Positions 11,301 to 26,300 of a stretch of DNA of 64,000 bases are shown here, in pieces. The notes beneath the pieces are model-generated. The model was not told the origin of the DNA. It did no database searches and saw only the letters and a list, made by a program, of their open reading frames with translations. Where the stretch lies: NCBI GenBank assembly GCA_037367405.1, contig JAZKJV010003268.1, forward strand, positions 186,001 to 250,000, in the 5' to 3' direction. The stretch's first letter is position 1. Each line of letters opens with the position of its first letter. A program made the translations under genes and the position numbers. The stretch comes from Ottelia alismoides (lineage: Eukaryota > Streptophyta > Magnoliopsida > Alismatales > Hydrocharitaceae).

Positions 11301-14300
11301 GTGCGGGAAGACGAAATGACAACAAGGGAGTCAGAGAGACGAGTAGACGAAGAGTTGCTCAGGAACGCGAAGGGTTGCCAAAGAACTCGAAGGGTCTCTT
11401 GTGTCTTTATGTATCATTATCGTAGATGTAATAATGAGTGTCCCTTGGGTTGCCTTGAGTCTTGTTTATAAGGAGGGGTGGTGTCTCATTTGTAAAAACA
11501 CAAGTGTGGAGTGTCATCATCTACTCCCAGAGCGAGTTCCCCTTTTAATAAAGAGAAGAGCTTTGTGCCCGTGCTTGTGTGATTGTTTGGTAGCGTTTTG
11601 AGCGAGTTCTTGAGCGATCCCATAGAGTCGACCTTGTGTCTGAGAATCAGTGCATTAGCAAGCAGGAGTATCGAGAAGAGTTGGAGCACGTCTTTGACCG
11701 TTCTACTCGGGAAGGCTGGTTAGCTACGGGTTAGCTAACGCTACACATGATAGGTCAAAATCGATAGCTGGATTTTGACCCTGTGACATATATCTCCCAT
11801 GGAGGAAGCCTATAGTCGTCTTAGTCGTATTATCATGCCTTCTCCGGCCATTCCTCCGCCCTCTTCAGCGATGGCCGCTTCTCGTGACAGAGGAGGGGCG
11901 AGTCAGCCTAGAGGATACACTCGTGGCAGAGGCAATGGGCGTCAGCGTGGTCCTTGCACTTAATGTTGTAGACCCATGGATGTTAAGGCGCGCGCCTAGG
12001 CGCCCAAGCGCCCCAAGATACGCGCCTAGAAAGAGCGCCTTGCTTTTATAGAAAATGGTGTACGCCTTGGGTCGCCTAGGCGGCGAGGCACTATTTTTTA
12101 TGCGTACTACACATATATCGCATTTTGAAATTGCGTTATACATAGCGCATTTTGAAAATGCGATATGCATGTCGCATTTTTGAAATGCGATATACGTATC
12201 TTAATAATCTAGCATCCAAACCTAAATTACTCCATGGCATTCGACCCTAATTCGACCTTGTAGCCCGCGAACCCCTTGCATCGTCCTTGAAGAGAAAAAT
12301 CTCCTCCGCTACCTTCTCCAGCGGCCTCCCTCCTCCTCCATCGACCTCCCTCTCCTCTATCCACAACTTATTGATTCTCGTTGTAACTGGATAGCTTGTT
12401 TAATTATCTATGTTCCGGTTCCTTTTGTGTTGTGATTCTTCATTCTTGTAATTAAATACTAATGTTTGGTTAAATGACATTTATTACTCTAATACTCTAG
12501 TTAGTATGTATTTATAAAATCAAAAGTTTTCAACAGATAAATAAATCCAGTACCTACTGTATTTTTTTAAAATATAATAAGTGATGTCGCATCTCCAAAA
12601 TGGGACATGCGCTTAAAAAATAAAAAAATGATTTCGTATATTAAGGCATGCGACATTTGTTTGCATTAAATAACTATATGGCCGCATGTCTCAAATAGCG
12701 ATACGTAGGAGACACATTGGAAAATGCCTAGGCACGCCTAGGCGTGACTAAGTGTGCCTAGGCGTACAAGTGCTCAGGTTTAACGCCTTGCGCTTTGCTT
12801 CCTTAATAACCATGCGTAGACGTGGAATACTTGCTATCAGAAGCATGGATATCCTGTTCTGGTCATGTGGCAAAACATATCAAGCCTTCAGGGTGCGTTT
12901 GGTTCGTGGGTTATCCAGGGGTGGATAACCCGGTTTTGTGCTTGTGTTTTGGTTGGGTGGGTTAAGGGTTGGGAGGGTTTGTGTGATGTGATTGTATTGG
13001 AATTTGAAAAAGTTGGTAGTTATTATGGTATGATTGTATTGAAATTTGAAAAAGTGGGTGGGTTGTTGTGATGTGATTGTATTGAAATTTGGAATAGTGA
13101 GTAGAAGTTAAGTATTTTATGATTTTTAGATGATATGATGGTATAAGATATATTTTTTTGGTTGAAAAGAGAGTGGACCCCACTAGTGGGTTGGGAATAT
13201 GGGTTTTGGGGGGTAACCCACCAAAGTGGGGGGTAACCCCCAACCAAACGCACCCTCAGAGACTCTAGCTTCCCAGGCCTATCCTCGTCTGGATGTTATT
13301 TTATCTCGTATTCGAGAGATGATGACTCCTACTACTGGCACCACCACTACAGATTCAGCAGCCGCAGTCAGAGCCTCTTCGAGCTCCTCATGTATCACTT
13401 ATGCTTTTACTTGTAGTCATGGTGCAAATATAACCGAGTGGATTATGGATTCTGGCAAGGTTCAGAAAGTCGGTGTGCGGTATTCGTTTGGTCAGGCGAT
13501 CTGAAGCGAGTAAACGGGCAACCGGAAGTATATGCGGACTATGCGGTTTCTATTATTTTAATTAAAATAATTAGCAATATAATAATAAATTCATATACTA
13601 AACATTTTATATTTTAAAAAAAATAAAATGTAAGTATTATAATGAGAAGATTTTCAAACCCAAGATCGAAAGCATTTCCAAAGTTATCTACTTAGATAAA
13701 GTAGTGGATCATAAGATTCATAACAAAATATCCATGACAGCTCAAAAAAGGTTCATAATAAGATTAAAAAAGGTTCATAGTTCTTACGCAAAATAATCGA
13801 ACTCCTAATCTAAATCGTCGAAACAACAGGAGGATTTTCATCATCGCTGTCAGTGTCTGAATCCGTGATAAATTCTTTCTCCTCCTCCACATTAGGTAAT
13901 GCATCCATGTTCCTTTGGCTCCTCCTATGCTGCACCAATTCATCTGCTCTACTTGTCTTGGCCACCAAGCTCCAAGTTGGCCCTGAGCCTTGAACACCTC
14001 TTCTTCGTCTTCCTCCTGTCCGCTCCACTTCATTTATATACATCCTATCCTTAGAAACAAATGGATCTCTTCCTTACGAGATTGTTGCTCCCCCAATTTT
14101 GAGTTGAAGTTCACAAAAATCAAGTCATTCGGTCTCTTGATTCAAGTTTATTCCTCTTCTTAGTGTGAATATGCAATGCAAGTATTCAATGTTAATTGAT
14201 TAAACAAACATTAGTCTAATCAATAATTGTAAATCCTTAATCGTGGTAGCCTACCGCTGCAAAAGAGCTCCTGTTCCTCTCACATCCAGAAAGAAGAGGA

Positions 14301-17300
14301 TGTTAGCTTCAATATCTTCATTGCCATCGCCTTCATGTATGGCGTCTCACCACCAAATAGAGACCAACAATTAGCTAGAAGGAAAATTAAAGTCAACTCC
14401 CTTATTCTTTTCATGTACTTGAAATATGTATAAAACATATATTATAAATGACACGTCACACGTGCTACTACTTGGATCGAACACTTCTTCTTTGACGGAT
14501 CTCAACTTGATAGCAAGGGGTTTTCCGAATGCACTTTCTCCATTTTTGTAAATAACCATTTCTTTTGTTGTTACGACATCTTGAACGTCTAAATCGGGGT
14601 AAAATTTTTCCAAGCAATACAAAAATCCATTTATGACAAAGCTATCTTCAGAAATAGCTTTATCATCATCCCTGTAGAAATAAAAGGGGCTGAGATAATA
14701 AGCTGCAAGGTGAAGCTAACTATCTAACCTCCCTCTCGACTTTGAATCAATGGCATCAATGCCCGGCTTATATGAATGCTCAACATCTTTAAAAAGACTC
14801 TTTATCTCCTTCTTTGCATCTTCAAGCACTCCATACACTAAACTCAATGACGGCCTCCGATCACCATCAACAACACGCAAGAGATGAGCGTCAAAAAAAC
14901 AACATGCAAGAGATGAACGAGAGGGGAAAAGATCTTCAAGGTTAAGGAACTTGACTCCAAAATGTTGTACTAAGAACAATTGATACGACAATTTCACCTT
15001 TCTTTGTCCTGGACCACTTGCACTCTCTAGTCTCTCCATTCATCAGACGAAAACATCAATCTCAACTTCTTTTTTTTTCAAAGACACTTTGTAACGTGGG
15101 AAAACAAGTGACAAATCTTGTTTTCCCCGGTCTGACTATCTCACCCTTTTGGGTAAAGTGTCGCATCAAGTTGAGCGTCTTTGCATGACTATAGATGAAA
15201 ATAGTCAGTGTTCTGGCCTTTCTATGCAATTTTTGACCTTTGCCTCCTTGCCAATTTCTTCAAGCATGAGATCTATACAGTGAGCAGCACAAGATGACCA
15301 AAATATGTTTGGATATTTGGTCTTCAGGAGCCTCCCAACCACCATATTAGCAGAGGCATTGTCAGTCACAATTTGCAGAACATTGTCTATTCCAACCTCC
15401 TTGATGCAATTCTCCACCAACAAGGATATATATTTAGTAATGTGTGCATCGTCTGAAGCATCGACATACTTCAAAAAACATGTGCCCAAACTGCAGTTAA
15501 CGCACAGGTTCGTTATGCTTCTTCCCCTCATGTTGGTCCATGCATCTGTTATGATGGAACATCCACTTTTCTTCCATGCATCCTTGTGCCCTTTCAAAAA
15601 TTCTTTTGTTTCTTCCACTTCATCCTTCAACAAAGGCTCTGCAATTTCATAATAAGGTGGAGGCTTGTAGCCGCTTCCGTATTGGCCAATTGCTTCGCAC
15701 ATGTGTATGAAGGAGTTTTTAGTCGTCATGTTGAAAGGGATATCACATTCATAAAAGAATTTGGCTACATATTTGTTGACACGTGCATGCTCCTCCTTGG
15801 CTAGTGTTTCCTTGATAACAGATTGACGCATTGTGCCAAGTGTCTCAATTTCATCGTCAGATGATCGTGGTCTTTTCCCAGGACATGTTCCTTCACATGG
15901 TGTTATGGAAGATCCTGTCGCTCTAATAACCACCTCCTCTCTCATTTCTTTCAAAGTGATAACTTTCTCGTTCTTCTTCTTCTTCATAATTCCCTCAACG
16001 TAATCACGTATCTCCTTCTGCACTTCAGAATCCGCCTTAAGACATGATTTGCTATACCCTTTGATGTGACCAATGTGTTGTTTCATTCGATTAATTCCGC
16101 CTATCAAGACCTTGCCACACAAGTGACAAGTCACGGAATTTGGATCTGTCTTTTCCATAAGATACACATATTTCCATCTCGGATCGGTAGATCCGGGGGG
16201 AGTAAAAAACACATGTTCCGCAACATGTGTTGGTTCCGAATCCATGATGGCCTAAATTCATGTCAAAATAGTTAATAAACTAAAATTGTATATCAAATGG
16301 AGACTTAAGTACAATCACAAGTATAGTGAGCCGTCATACATTCAACATTAGGAGCTTGCGAGTTTAATCTGGATAAAACTAGTGACAGGTTACAACAAGA
16401 ACCAAACTATCACAATCCAATTACATTGAAAGATGATTCCATACAACCACATGAAATTTGTCGAAACGAGATGCTTAGACCCGTAGGTGGTTTGGTCATA
16501 GCTCTTAAAACAATGTCATTGATTAAGATATGGAGTATGCAACTTAGAGAGAAATCCCAACGATCAAAGAGGGTGCAGAGAAATGAGAACAAATATAAAA
16601 AATGAAGATAACAAAACTTAGCAAGAACAGTCTTGGAACACTTTCTATTTTGTTCTAAGTTTCTCTTTTACTCGTGATATTCAAGGTTTCTCTTGAACTT
16701 CTTCAGTCTGGCTGGAACCAAAGTATACGAAACAATCAACAAATGCAAACTCACCAAAATAGTCTAACACCAATGATGCTCAACGTCTAAAATCACTTAT
16801 ATCAAGTCAGAACAATCACTCAAAAAATGCACCTTTAGCAATTCAAACACTCATTACAACATTTTAATACAAACTTACAGAAATTGTAATGTATACTTCC
16901 ACCGAGTAAGATCCAAAAGGGATCTTTGAAAATAAGGGAAACCCCGTTTAGCCGGCATTTAACATTAGTAAAGGTAGGGGAATGATAAACATATCCCATA
17001 AACAAATATCACAGTAATGCATCACGGAATTACTCCAGGATTCTACTCAACTCTAATTCCCCACATTCATAAAATCAAGACAAAAATAAAAAATGAACTA
17101 AGACAAAAATTACCGAATGTTAGTGATCTTGTCTGTTCGGTGGTTACCTGCGTTGCGTCGGCGGAGTCGGAGATTTGCGAAGAAGCACCGGCACGCGTCA
17201 GAGCGACCGATATCTCCTAAGAAGGAGGCGGAGCGGCCTGCGCCGCAGAGAGAAAGCGGTGGAGAGCAGCCTGCATCGTGGTGCGATTGGCGGAGGAACA

Positions 17301-20300
17301 GCCGCGTCGCCTTAGCAATGGCGGAGGAGCCAACTCGAGGGAGGGTGGAGGAGAAGTTTCTTTCGCTAGGACTGGGAAGGAGGGAGACACGTTTCGTGCG
17401 AGAGGGGTCTGACTTTCATATTAATTTACTTTCAATTATTCAGCTTATTAAAGATCTGCATTGTCCCGCCATCTTTGACCCTTCGTATCTTGTATTTCAG
17501 GACATACTCACGGGCAGGGTGATTAGATGTGGCTGTGAGGAACTAGGGCTCTACATACTGGTCCAATCTCTTCATACTTGTGCTTCTACTATACCCACTG
17601 GGCCAGTCTATCCATATATGTGACACCTTCGTTTTGGTCACCTTCCTCTGTAGAAGTTGTGTCATGTTCGTCTCTAGATTTCCATGAGATCCTCCTTACA
17701 GTGTGAGGCATGTCAACGTGGAAAGCATCACCGTTCCTCCTTTTCATCCCGTCAGAGTTGGCGCAGTTCTCAGTTGTTTGAGCTCCTTCATTTAGATATT
17801 TTGAGTCCAAGTCGTGTTCCTTATCACAAAGGACACATTTTTTATCTTGTTGATGTTGATGATTTTTCTAGACTTTCCCGGGTCTTTTTTATTGAAGAAT
17901 AATTCTGAGGTTGGATCTGTGATCAAATCTTTTATTCATGAGATAAGAATATTTTTCCTGCACATGTCAAATATCTTCGTTCTGATAATGCCTTAGAGTT
18001 CTGCACATTACAATTTTCCGTCTTTTTTAGATCTCTTGGCATTGTTCACTAGACCTCATGTGCTTATACATCCCAACAGAGCGGTGTTGTCGAACACAAA
18101 CACCGTTACCTTGATGTGACAAGAACCTTGTTGATTCAGAGTCATCCTCCTCATGCTTACTGGGGCGATGCTGTCCTCACTACGTGCTATATTGTGAACC
18201 ACATCCCCTCGTCTGTGTTGGGAGAAAAGATTCCTTTCTCGATTGCGTTTTTCGAGAAGGATCTTTTCTCCCTTACACCTCGTGTGTTTGGTTCTGTTGC
18301 ATTTGTTCATGATGTCTCTCCAGGTCATGACAAGCTCTCCCCTAGAGCTGTCAAGTGTGTGTTTGTCGGATACTCTCGTACCCAGAAGGGTACCGTTGCT
18401 TTGATCTGCTCATGGGAAATATTTTGTTAGTGCTGACGTTACTTTCTTTGAGTCTGTCATGTATTTTTTACCTACAGGTGATAGACTAGCCACACCCGAC
18501 TTTGACGCTGAGATCTACGTGCCTCCACTTCCATCTACACCTGTTTTACCACTACCTCCTCAGCCACAACTACCACCACCTCCAGCACCACCACCTACCT
18601 CTACACCTGCTCTTGTTGCTCCACCTCCTCCTCTAACTCAATTTTTGCCACGTGTTTTTCCTCTCAGGCCTCGCTCGATTCTCCATGCTCATAGGTCTTG
18701 CCCATCATCCAGCACACGTTAAGTATGTAATAAGCACATTGTTTCTACTGATGGCACTACTGAGTTGTCTGTGCAGTAGGATTCTATACAGGATGAGAAG
18801 GTGCCTTCTCTAGAGGAGAACTTACATGCTCAGGATATATCATGTGATCTTGATGTCCCGATTGCTCTACGAAAGCAGAAACGTACGTGTGCTACTTATC
18901 CTCTTGTAGCTCAAGTTTCCTTGAGCAGATCGTTAGAGGATATCAAGAGGTTTATCTTGGTTCTATCAGCCGCGGAGATACCACTGACATATCAGGATGC
19001 TTCTAAGGACATCCAGTGGAGATTAGCTATGAAGGAGATGACCGCTCTACAGTCACGGGGTACGTGGGGTCTTGTTTATGCTCCAGTTGGCATATATGTT
19101 GTGGGATGCAAATGGGTGTTCACTGTGAAACACCGTGCATACGGAAGTGTGGATCGCTACAAGCGGGACTTATGGCACGTGGGTTCACTCAGACATATGG
19201 GATGGACTATCATGATACTTTTTCGTCAGTTGCTAGGCATTCTATTCTGCGTATTCTTCTGTATGATGCTGTGACATGAGATTGGCCTCTTTATCACTAT
19301 GGTGATCTACAGGAGGAGGCCTACGTGCATCAACCACCAGGGTTTGCTGCTGAGGGGGAGCGTCAGAAGGTTTACAGCCTGCACAAGGCTATCTATGGTC
19401 TCAAGTAGAGTCCAAGGGCATGGTTCCAGAAGCTCTCGGACTTGATAGAGTAACTTGGGTTTGTGCGATCCACTGCAGACCACTCTTTGTTTGTGGCTTT
19501 GTGCACATGACTCAGAGAGGTACCATTGTCATTCTTGTCTATGTTGGTGACATTATCGTTACAGGACATGACGAACATGGCATTCGGGTTGTCAAGGACT
19601 TCTTAAGTCAGCAATTTGTGATCGAGGACCTTGGTAACTTGCGTTACTTCTTTGAACTTGAGTTTGCCAAGAACCAGAGAGGTCTTGTGATGACCCAAAG
19701 AAAGTATGCTATAGATCTTTTGTCAGAGACATACATGGCAGATTGCAGATCTTCCACTACTCCTATTGACCCGGGCATGAAACTCTATGATGATGACACT
19801 GAGGAGGTCGACAAGAAGAGGTACAAGGAGCTCGTTGGCAAGCTACTATATGTTACTATTACCATGCCTGACATATCCTTTGCTGTGAGCAAAGTGAGTC
19901 AGTTTATGGTGCAATCTAGCCAGACACATGGATGCAGTCCATATGATTCTGAGATATATGAAGACATCACCATGCACAAGATTTCTTTTCGGCAGAGGTA
20001 CATCTCTTTCAGTTACATCATGTGCAGATACAGATTAATTATGCGGGGTGTCCAATGGATATGAAGTTTACTTCAAGATTTGTTGTGTTCATAGGTGATT
20101 TCTTGATTTCATGGAAGAACAAGAAGCAGATCGTGGTTGCCAGATCGAATGCTGAGTCAGAATACCTGGCCATGACGTAAGCTAGCACATAAATGATGTG
20201 GGTTAGATCTGTTCTTACTAACCTGATTATATAGGCGCCTCTTCCCATGCTCCTCTAATGTGACAATCAGATTGCTCTGTTCATTTCCAACAACCAGGCT

Positions 20301-23300
20301 TTTCACGAGAGGACCAAACACATAGATGTGGACTGTCACTACACTCATGACATGATACAGAAGGGTCTTTTTGCCACTGCACATGTCAGTTCTGGAGATC
20401 GGACAACAACTGTTCTTACTAAGGCCCTAGCCAGAGGACCTTACCGGAAATATTATTCCAAGCCGAGCCTGATCGATATCTACGCTTCTGCTTGAGGGAG
20501 GGTATTGAGATATTAGTTATTTTTTGTGATATTTTTAGATTATCTATTTCTTTTTCTTCTTCTTCTTTTAATTTGCCCAATAGATTCTTCTCCCATATAA
20601 GAGAACCTTAGGGCCTCTCATTATATCAAGTCATTCGTTTCCTTCCACGAGTCTAAGAGGGCCAATTTTTCACGCTCTACACATGGAATGAATTGAGCAA
20701 CTCCGAAATATTTTTTCCGAAACAAAGAAGGGCGATCACACTTGATAGGTGCTCATCTTTTGTTTACGCTTATTTGGTAGATTCAGTGCATTGTTTTTTT
20801 ATATCGACTTATGATAGTTTGATGCAGTCAAAATTACGTGGAAGAATATTGAATTACGAGGAATGATGAACATGGATTGAGGAGATGAATGTAGCACACC
20901 AAGATGCATGGGAGGGAAGATAAAAGGGGCAAAGGAAGAAAAAAGGGACGGAAAGCATGACTAGATGTTTTGAGAGGAAAAAATAAAATCCAAAGGGAGA
21001 TTAATAAAGCAAATGATGAAGTCCAACTCATTCGTTCAATCTTATATCCATTACAAAAGGAATATGTAGCTTTACATAGTGAATTGACCTTAAGCGGTCC
21101 ATTCATGCAAAATACACAAAAGACTAAGCTCCCTAAGGAGGAAGAATAAAGTGGCAGATGACATGGATGCATGTTTTAAGAAGAGAAAAAAATGCGAGGA
21201 AGAATAAAGTGGCAGATGACATAAATGCATGTTTTAAGAAGAGAAAAAAATACGATGGACATAGCCCGAATGGCATAGGACATGCTCTTTTTGCATAGAA
21301 AGTAGTCGCATATTGAATCATTTTATCTATATCCATGGTTCGAAATCTCGATTTCGATTTTGTTTTCGTTTTGGTAAAACCCTGGAAATCAAAATTTCAC
21401 TGAAATTTTGGGAAATTTCGACGATTTCGGTGGAAATCTAGGAAATGACTCAAAAAAGCTATTTCAATTTTTTTGTAAATTAAGATCATCCAAATTTTTA
21501 GAATAATAAATAACTTATAAATACACAAATGTATCACACATATCGCTCATCTATGACCCTTATATCGTATATATTAGCCATATTGTTCTTATCGGTCATA
21601 TTGCACAGTCTGTTAGATATTGGAAATGGAATTCATTTGAGTTCTTCAAGCAATGAAACTATAGATATACACTTATAGGCTTACATTTGTAGCACACATG
21701 TCAATCCTTTATGACTATGATTGTATGTTACACACATGGATATCCATATCGATATTGGTAACGATATCGGTACCATGTCGATACGATATATCATCGATAT
21801 ATCGACGATATATCAACGCCATATCACCGATATCGAACTGAGATTGTGAATAAAATGGCTTTGAAAGGACAAATATCGACCATATCGACGATATATCGGT
21901 GACCTGTCGATACCGATATATCGTTGATATATCGCGATACGACCTTCCCTGGTTACACATATGACATATCTATTATATCGAAGACATCGTTGTTAATACT
22001 TAATAACTGTCTTAAACAAGTAAAAAACATTTATTTATGAAAATAAATGAATGCATGCACATCAATGATTAATGCAATAAAAGATAGTACATATCATGAG
22101 TTCAGTTCTGAACCAAGACTTCCGTGGTGGATCTAAATCGCTCCCCTTTATTATCTCTCATAACGCATCACATACTCAATAAACTCGCAATAGTTCTCTC
22201 ATGTCATGTATGAGTGCATAGCCTTGTAATCAATGTTCAGGAAACCGGTATGCGGTAGGTCACTGAATAGCGATTAAGCGGTATGGCGGGGCATATACGG
22301 GGTATATGCGGTTCTACACGGTTTTCTATTTTTTTATTTAAAAATAAATAAATATCTACAATAGTAACTATAACTAAACTTAATTTATGAATAAATGCGG
22401 TCCAACAGAAGATCTAAGAGAAATAGTTTTCATGTAAAGCTCAAAATAGTACAATTAAATATCAAATCATCAAAGATAGTTTACATAATCCTATTTAATA
22501 TATAGAATCAAAATAATACAAGATCCGAGTCTTAAAATTCGGATTCGATTACTCAACTAGACCTTAAGCGGGCGCACGGAGCGCATATACGCATGCACAA
22601 CCTACATATGCGGGCCATATATGCGCGAATGGTGCATAATGCGTGGCTTCAAGTAATCGGTGCATTGAGGAGGCCGCTTAGGCATACGGAGCCGCATATG
22701 CGGCCGCACGGACCGCTTTCATGAACAGAGCTTGTAATCCATCACATATTGCATGTATTGATGGTCATCGATGCCTATGAGTATTCCAAGATGAGGATAA
22801 GCAAATACTTGATATGATATCACGAGGGGCACGACGAGATTGCGAAGTATTGGCTTGGGATCCTCATGATGACGGTGATGGAGTAGGAGAATATCTTTGC
22901 AGAGGAGGAGGCGCATCCGTGTACTCGAGGAAGAAACCATAGCTGTCACCACCAAAGTAGCTGCCTTGACTATGCTTGCATTGGCTATTTTTGTAGTTCT
23001 CATCATCGTAGCTGCAATATCCTCCTTACCCGTTGTATCCATATGATGGAGGTGTATACGATTGAGGGGGAGGAGGTCCGGGAGGAGTATGAAAGTATTA
23101 TGGGAAGAGGCCAAATGATCTCTCATCGTGTGATGATCCATATCCGCCTAGGGACTTGGTGTTTCTCCATGATATGGGCTGTTAATGTTCATACAACTCA
23201 AAGGAACCTACAAATGGTATCAAATTGTCCATGTAGATGTCGGTAGGACGATGGTTACGATCGTATGCTTCGCAATTCATAGGTTCCGGAATCAGACTTG

Positions 23301-26300
23301 GAACAAACTATCCATGTGTGTTCCTTTGTTGCTTTATATATTCACATCCTGCATGGGGTCCTTCCTCGAATCTTGTATCATGTGGTCCGCGACTACCTTC
23401 TGCTGATCCCTTTGAATATGTCTCCCCCTAACTAGATCCACCACGATTGCCAACAACAGCAACATCATCATCACCATCTCCACTGTCATCCTTTGACTTG
23501 GATTTGGAACTAGTGGAGAGAATTTCATCAACAAATGCATCAACCTTGGCCTCCAACCCTCCAAGTGGGTCCGTAATCCATCTGGATCTAGCCAGATAGT
23601 CACCTACATTTGGTCTTCCGCCAGGTTGATCGAGTACGAGAGCACCATTGAATCCATCCACCCCTAGAGAACATCTTCATCAACATTACCATCATGCATC
23701 TTGAAAATGTATGCAAGATCGATAAGGTCTGTGTAGTCCCCTTTGTATTGGCATGCCCTTACATGCTTCTTCTTTAGCCTCAAGTTGTAGTGCACGTAGA
23801 CAAGATCATGGAGCTTTTGTTCTCCTTACCTGTTCCGTCTCTTTGAATAGATCATGTTGAATGTACTCTAGTTCCCCTCACAACCACCAACATTTGTAGT
23901 TTGAGACAATAATTTCAATGCCTCTTTCTGTAGGTTGGGAGCGTCCATCTCGCACAATAACCACCATTCAACTGTAGAAAATCCAAAAGGAGATAAATCA
24001 ATAATAGTAATACATCACAACACAATCAATGGACTTATTCATCTTTGTCCTTACCTGGAAGAGTACTACCCCGTTCATTAACTACATTAATACTACCGAA
24101 GAAACCCAAAGCATCCATGAAGTACTTGACCTGCACATTGTTTGAAATCATAAATTATCACATAATACTTTTAATGAATATTTTGTTAGTCCCATTCTAG
24201 GATTCTAGGTTTCAAATTACCTCATTCATGCACACGTTCTGTGTCTTCTCATCCTTGACGAGCTTCTTCACCACAATTTGTACATCAATACATCTGCTAG
24301 AATGTCACATTTGTATCAAGACTATTTGTACCGATACTTGGGATTGAAGTAATAAGCTAGACACAACGTAAGCATGCATAATTCTCGAATTTTAATACAT
24401 TAAAAGTCCTATCAAAAAATGTAAAAAATAGATTTATTACATAATACATATCGGCCTTGTGACGAGGATGCGAGAGCATCTTGTAACAACATTCGTTTAT
24501 GATGTCCAACAATGCTTTGTATCCTTTCCTAATTGCTTCTCTGACCTTCTTTCTCATGCAACACATTGCCTCTTAGATCACTGCCATGGTCGGCTTCTTG
24601 TCGCTGTCTACGATCTTCAATGCAGACACAACCAGATCTATTATCTTCATGATCTGAGCCACGCCATCCGAGAAGTGAAGATCATTGATCAATGTCTCCA
24701 CTTTTCGACCTCCTTCTGTCCGAGTTTCAGGTATCTCTAACCATTCACCTTAGCAACACATGGTCTTCAACCCCGTCTGTGTTGTTTAAGGCTTTGCAAC
24801 GCTATAAAATTAATTGCAAAGCGTGTGATGTCAGGCCTCACCATTTTACCATTGCACGACCACCTCACCAAAGCCAACACTTTGGAATGGTAGTAAAATA
24901 ATGCATAGATCTAAGATTTGATTTTCAAAATTAATTGATTTTTAAATTCATTTAAAAAAAATTTGGAACATGTTTTCTATGTTTAAAACTTAAGACCGAG
25001 TTTATCCTTGAAAGATTCATCATGATTCTACAATAAAACACAAAAGTCTCAATTTTCTCTTCAATACATCTCTCAAATTTTTTTCCAAATTTTCCGTCGA
25101 ATATCGATATCCAGTCGAAATCGAAATTCGACCGAAATGACCGAAATATAGGGGTCCTAGTACAAAAAATGAGCGAAATGACCGAAATTTCGGTCGAAAT
25201 TCCACCGAAATTCCATCGATATTCTGTTTTGCTCGGTACCGAAATGGTGACCGAAACCGACATTTAAGGCCTTGTACATGAGATCCTAGTTTATACATTC
25301 ATAACTCATCATTACTACACACTAAAACACAAAAACCCTAAATTTGTATTCCAAAAATCTAACTAGATATTCAAAATCCCTAAAAAATCACCATGACAAA
25401 CAAGATCAACATGTTTGGATCAAAAATTCTAAAAGAATTGAAGAAATTGATGAAGATTTGACCAATTTTGGTTTACCTCAAAGAAATGGGAGAAAGATGG
25501 AGTTGGAGAAGCGTGGAGAAAGTCCAAGGAGCAAGTAGCAACAAATGGGTTGAAATGGGCAGTTTCGATAGAAATTTCGATCTTAACTCGCCCCACTTGC
25601 GATTTTTCTATTCAAGATTCACTTTTTTGGACGAGATATCGAGTTGGCTCGACATCTTGCCAATATCTCGAGTGAAATCTGGAAAATCGATATACAGATG
25701 ATTTTCGATACATGGTTCTCCTCGAAGTCGAAATTTTGGCAAAATTTTGCCGAAATTAAGAACCGTGCTATATCCATGACAAAAGTAAACTGTTGCTTTA
25801 CACAGGGAACTAATATGCTAATTGAAGCAACATTTATATAGAAGGTACATCCAATGAATGTGAATTATGGATTTTACTATAATAAAAATGAAATATATAG
25901 TCACTTTTACTTTGCTATTCGTAATTACATGATAACCACTACTGAACAATTTGTATTTATGTTTGTGTCTGATTGTTAACTTCCACAATTGAAATAATTA
26001 GAAATAACGATCAAAGGATTAAAATGTGATAAAAGTTAAATAAATTATATTGTGTTTCTTTTTTGAGTGAAGTATCATACTTCTTTATGTTCCTTCTTCT
26101 ATTTTTATCTTCTTCATTATTTTCCACCTCTCCGAGTCTCCTCCGTCACTCCATTGACTACTGCTCCTCCATGATCCTCCTGTCTGAACCCTTATGCTTG
26201 ACCCTTATCCATCCTACTTCTTGACCTCACTCCTTGGAATGGAACCCACTCTTTCCTCCGTGTGTATTTCTTCTTTTTTGTTCACCTCCCCCACCCCAAT

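Larger units (their letters stand above)
9367..20654 (+). mobile_element. Ty1/copia LTR retrotransposon, 11.3 kb including nested insertions
   Basis: The LTRs at 9373-9520 and 20503-20647 share about 148 bp. They are bounded by GAGTCT at 9367-9372 and 20649-20654 (one extra C at the right). A polypurine tract GAGGGAGGG precedes the 3' LTR. The order gag (UBN2-like), zinc knuckle, protease DSG, integrase, RT, RNase H is that of Ty1/copia. It is inactive: many stops, and the RT YVDD box reads YVGD. It sits in VCS intron 1 in the same orientation as the gene. Four younger insertions break it: a solo LTR (10613-11789), a hAT MITE (11975-12814), a Harbinger-like MITE (12891-13255) and a hAT with transposase (13456-17407). 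Confidence 0.92.
21335..25767 (-). mobile_element. hAT transposon, 4.4 kb, CGAAATTTCG family
   Basis: Ends are (C)ATGGTTCGAAATC at the left and the inverse of CACGGTTCTTAATTTCGG at the right. The flanks are CTATATCC at 21327-21334 and 25768-25775, a perfect 8-bp duplication. Both ends are packed with CGAAATTTCG-type words. It carries a decayed transposase on the minus strand and two later small hAT insertions (21735-21951, 22231-22730). Confidence 0.8.
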
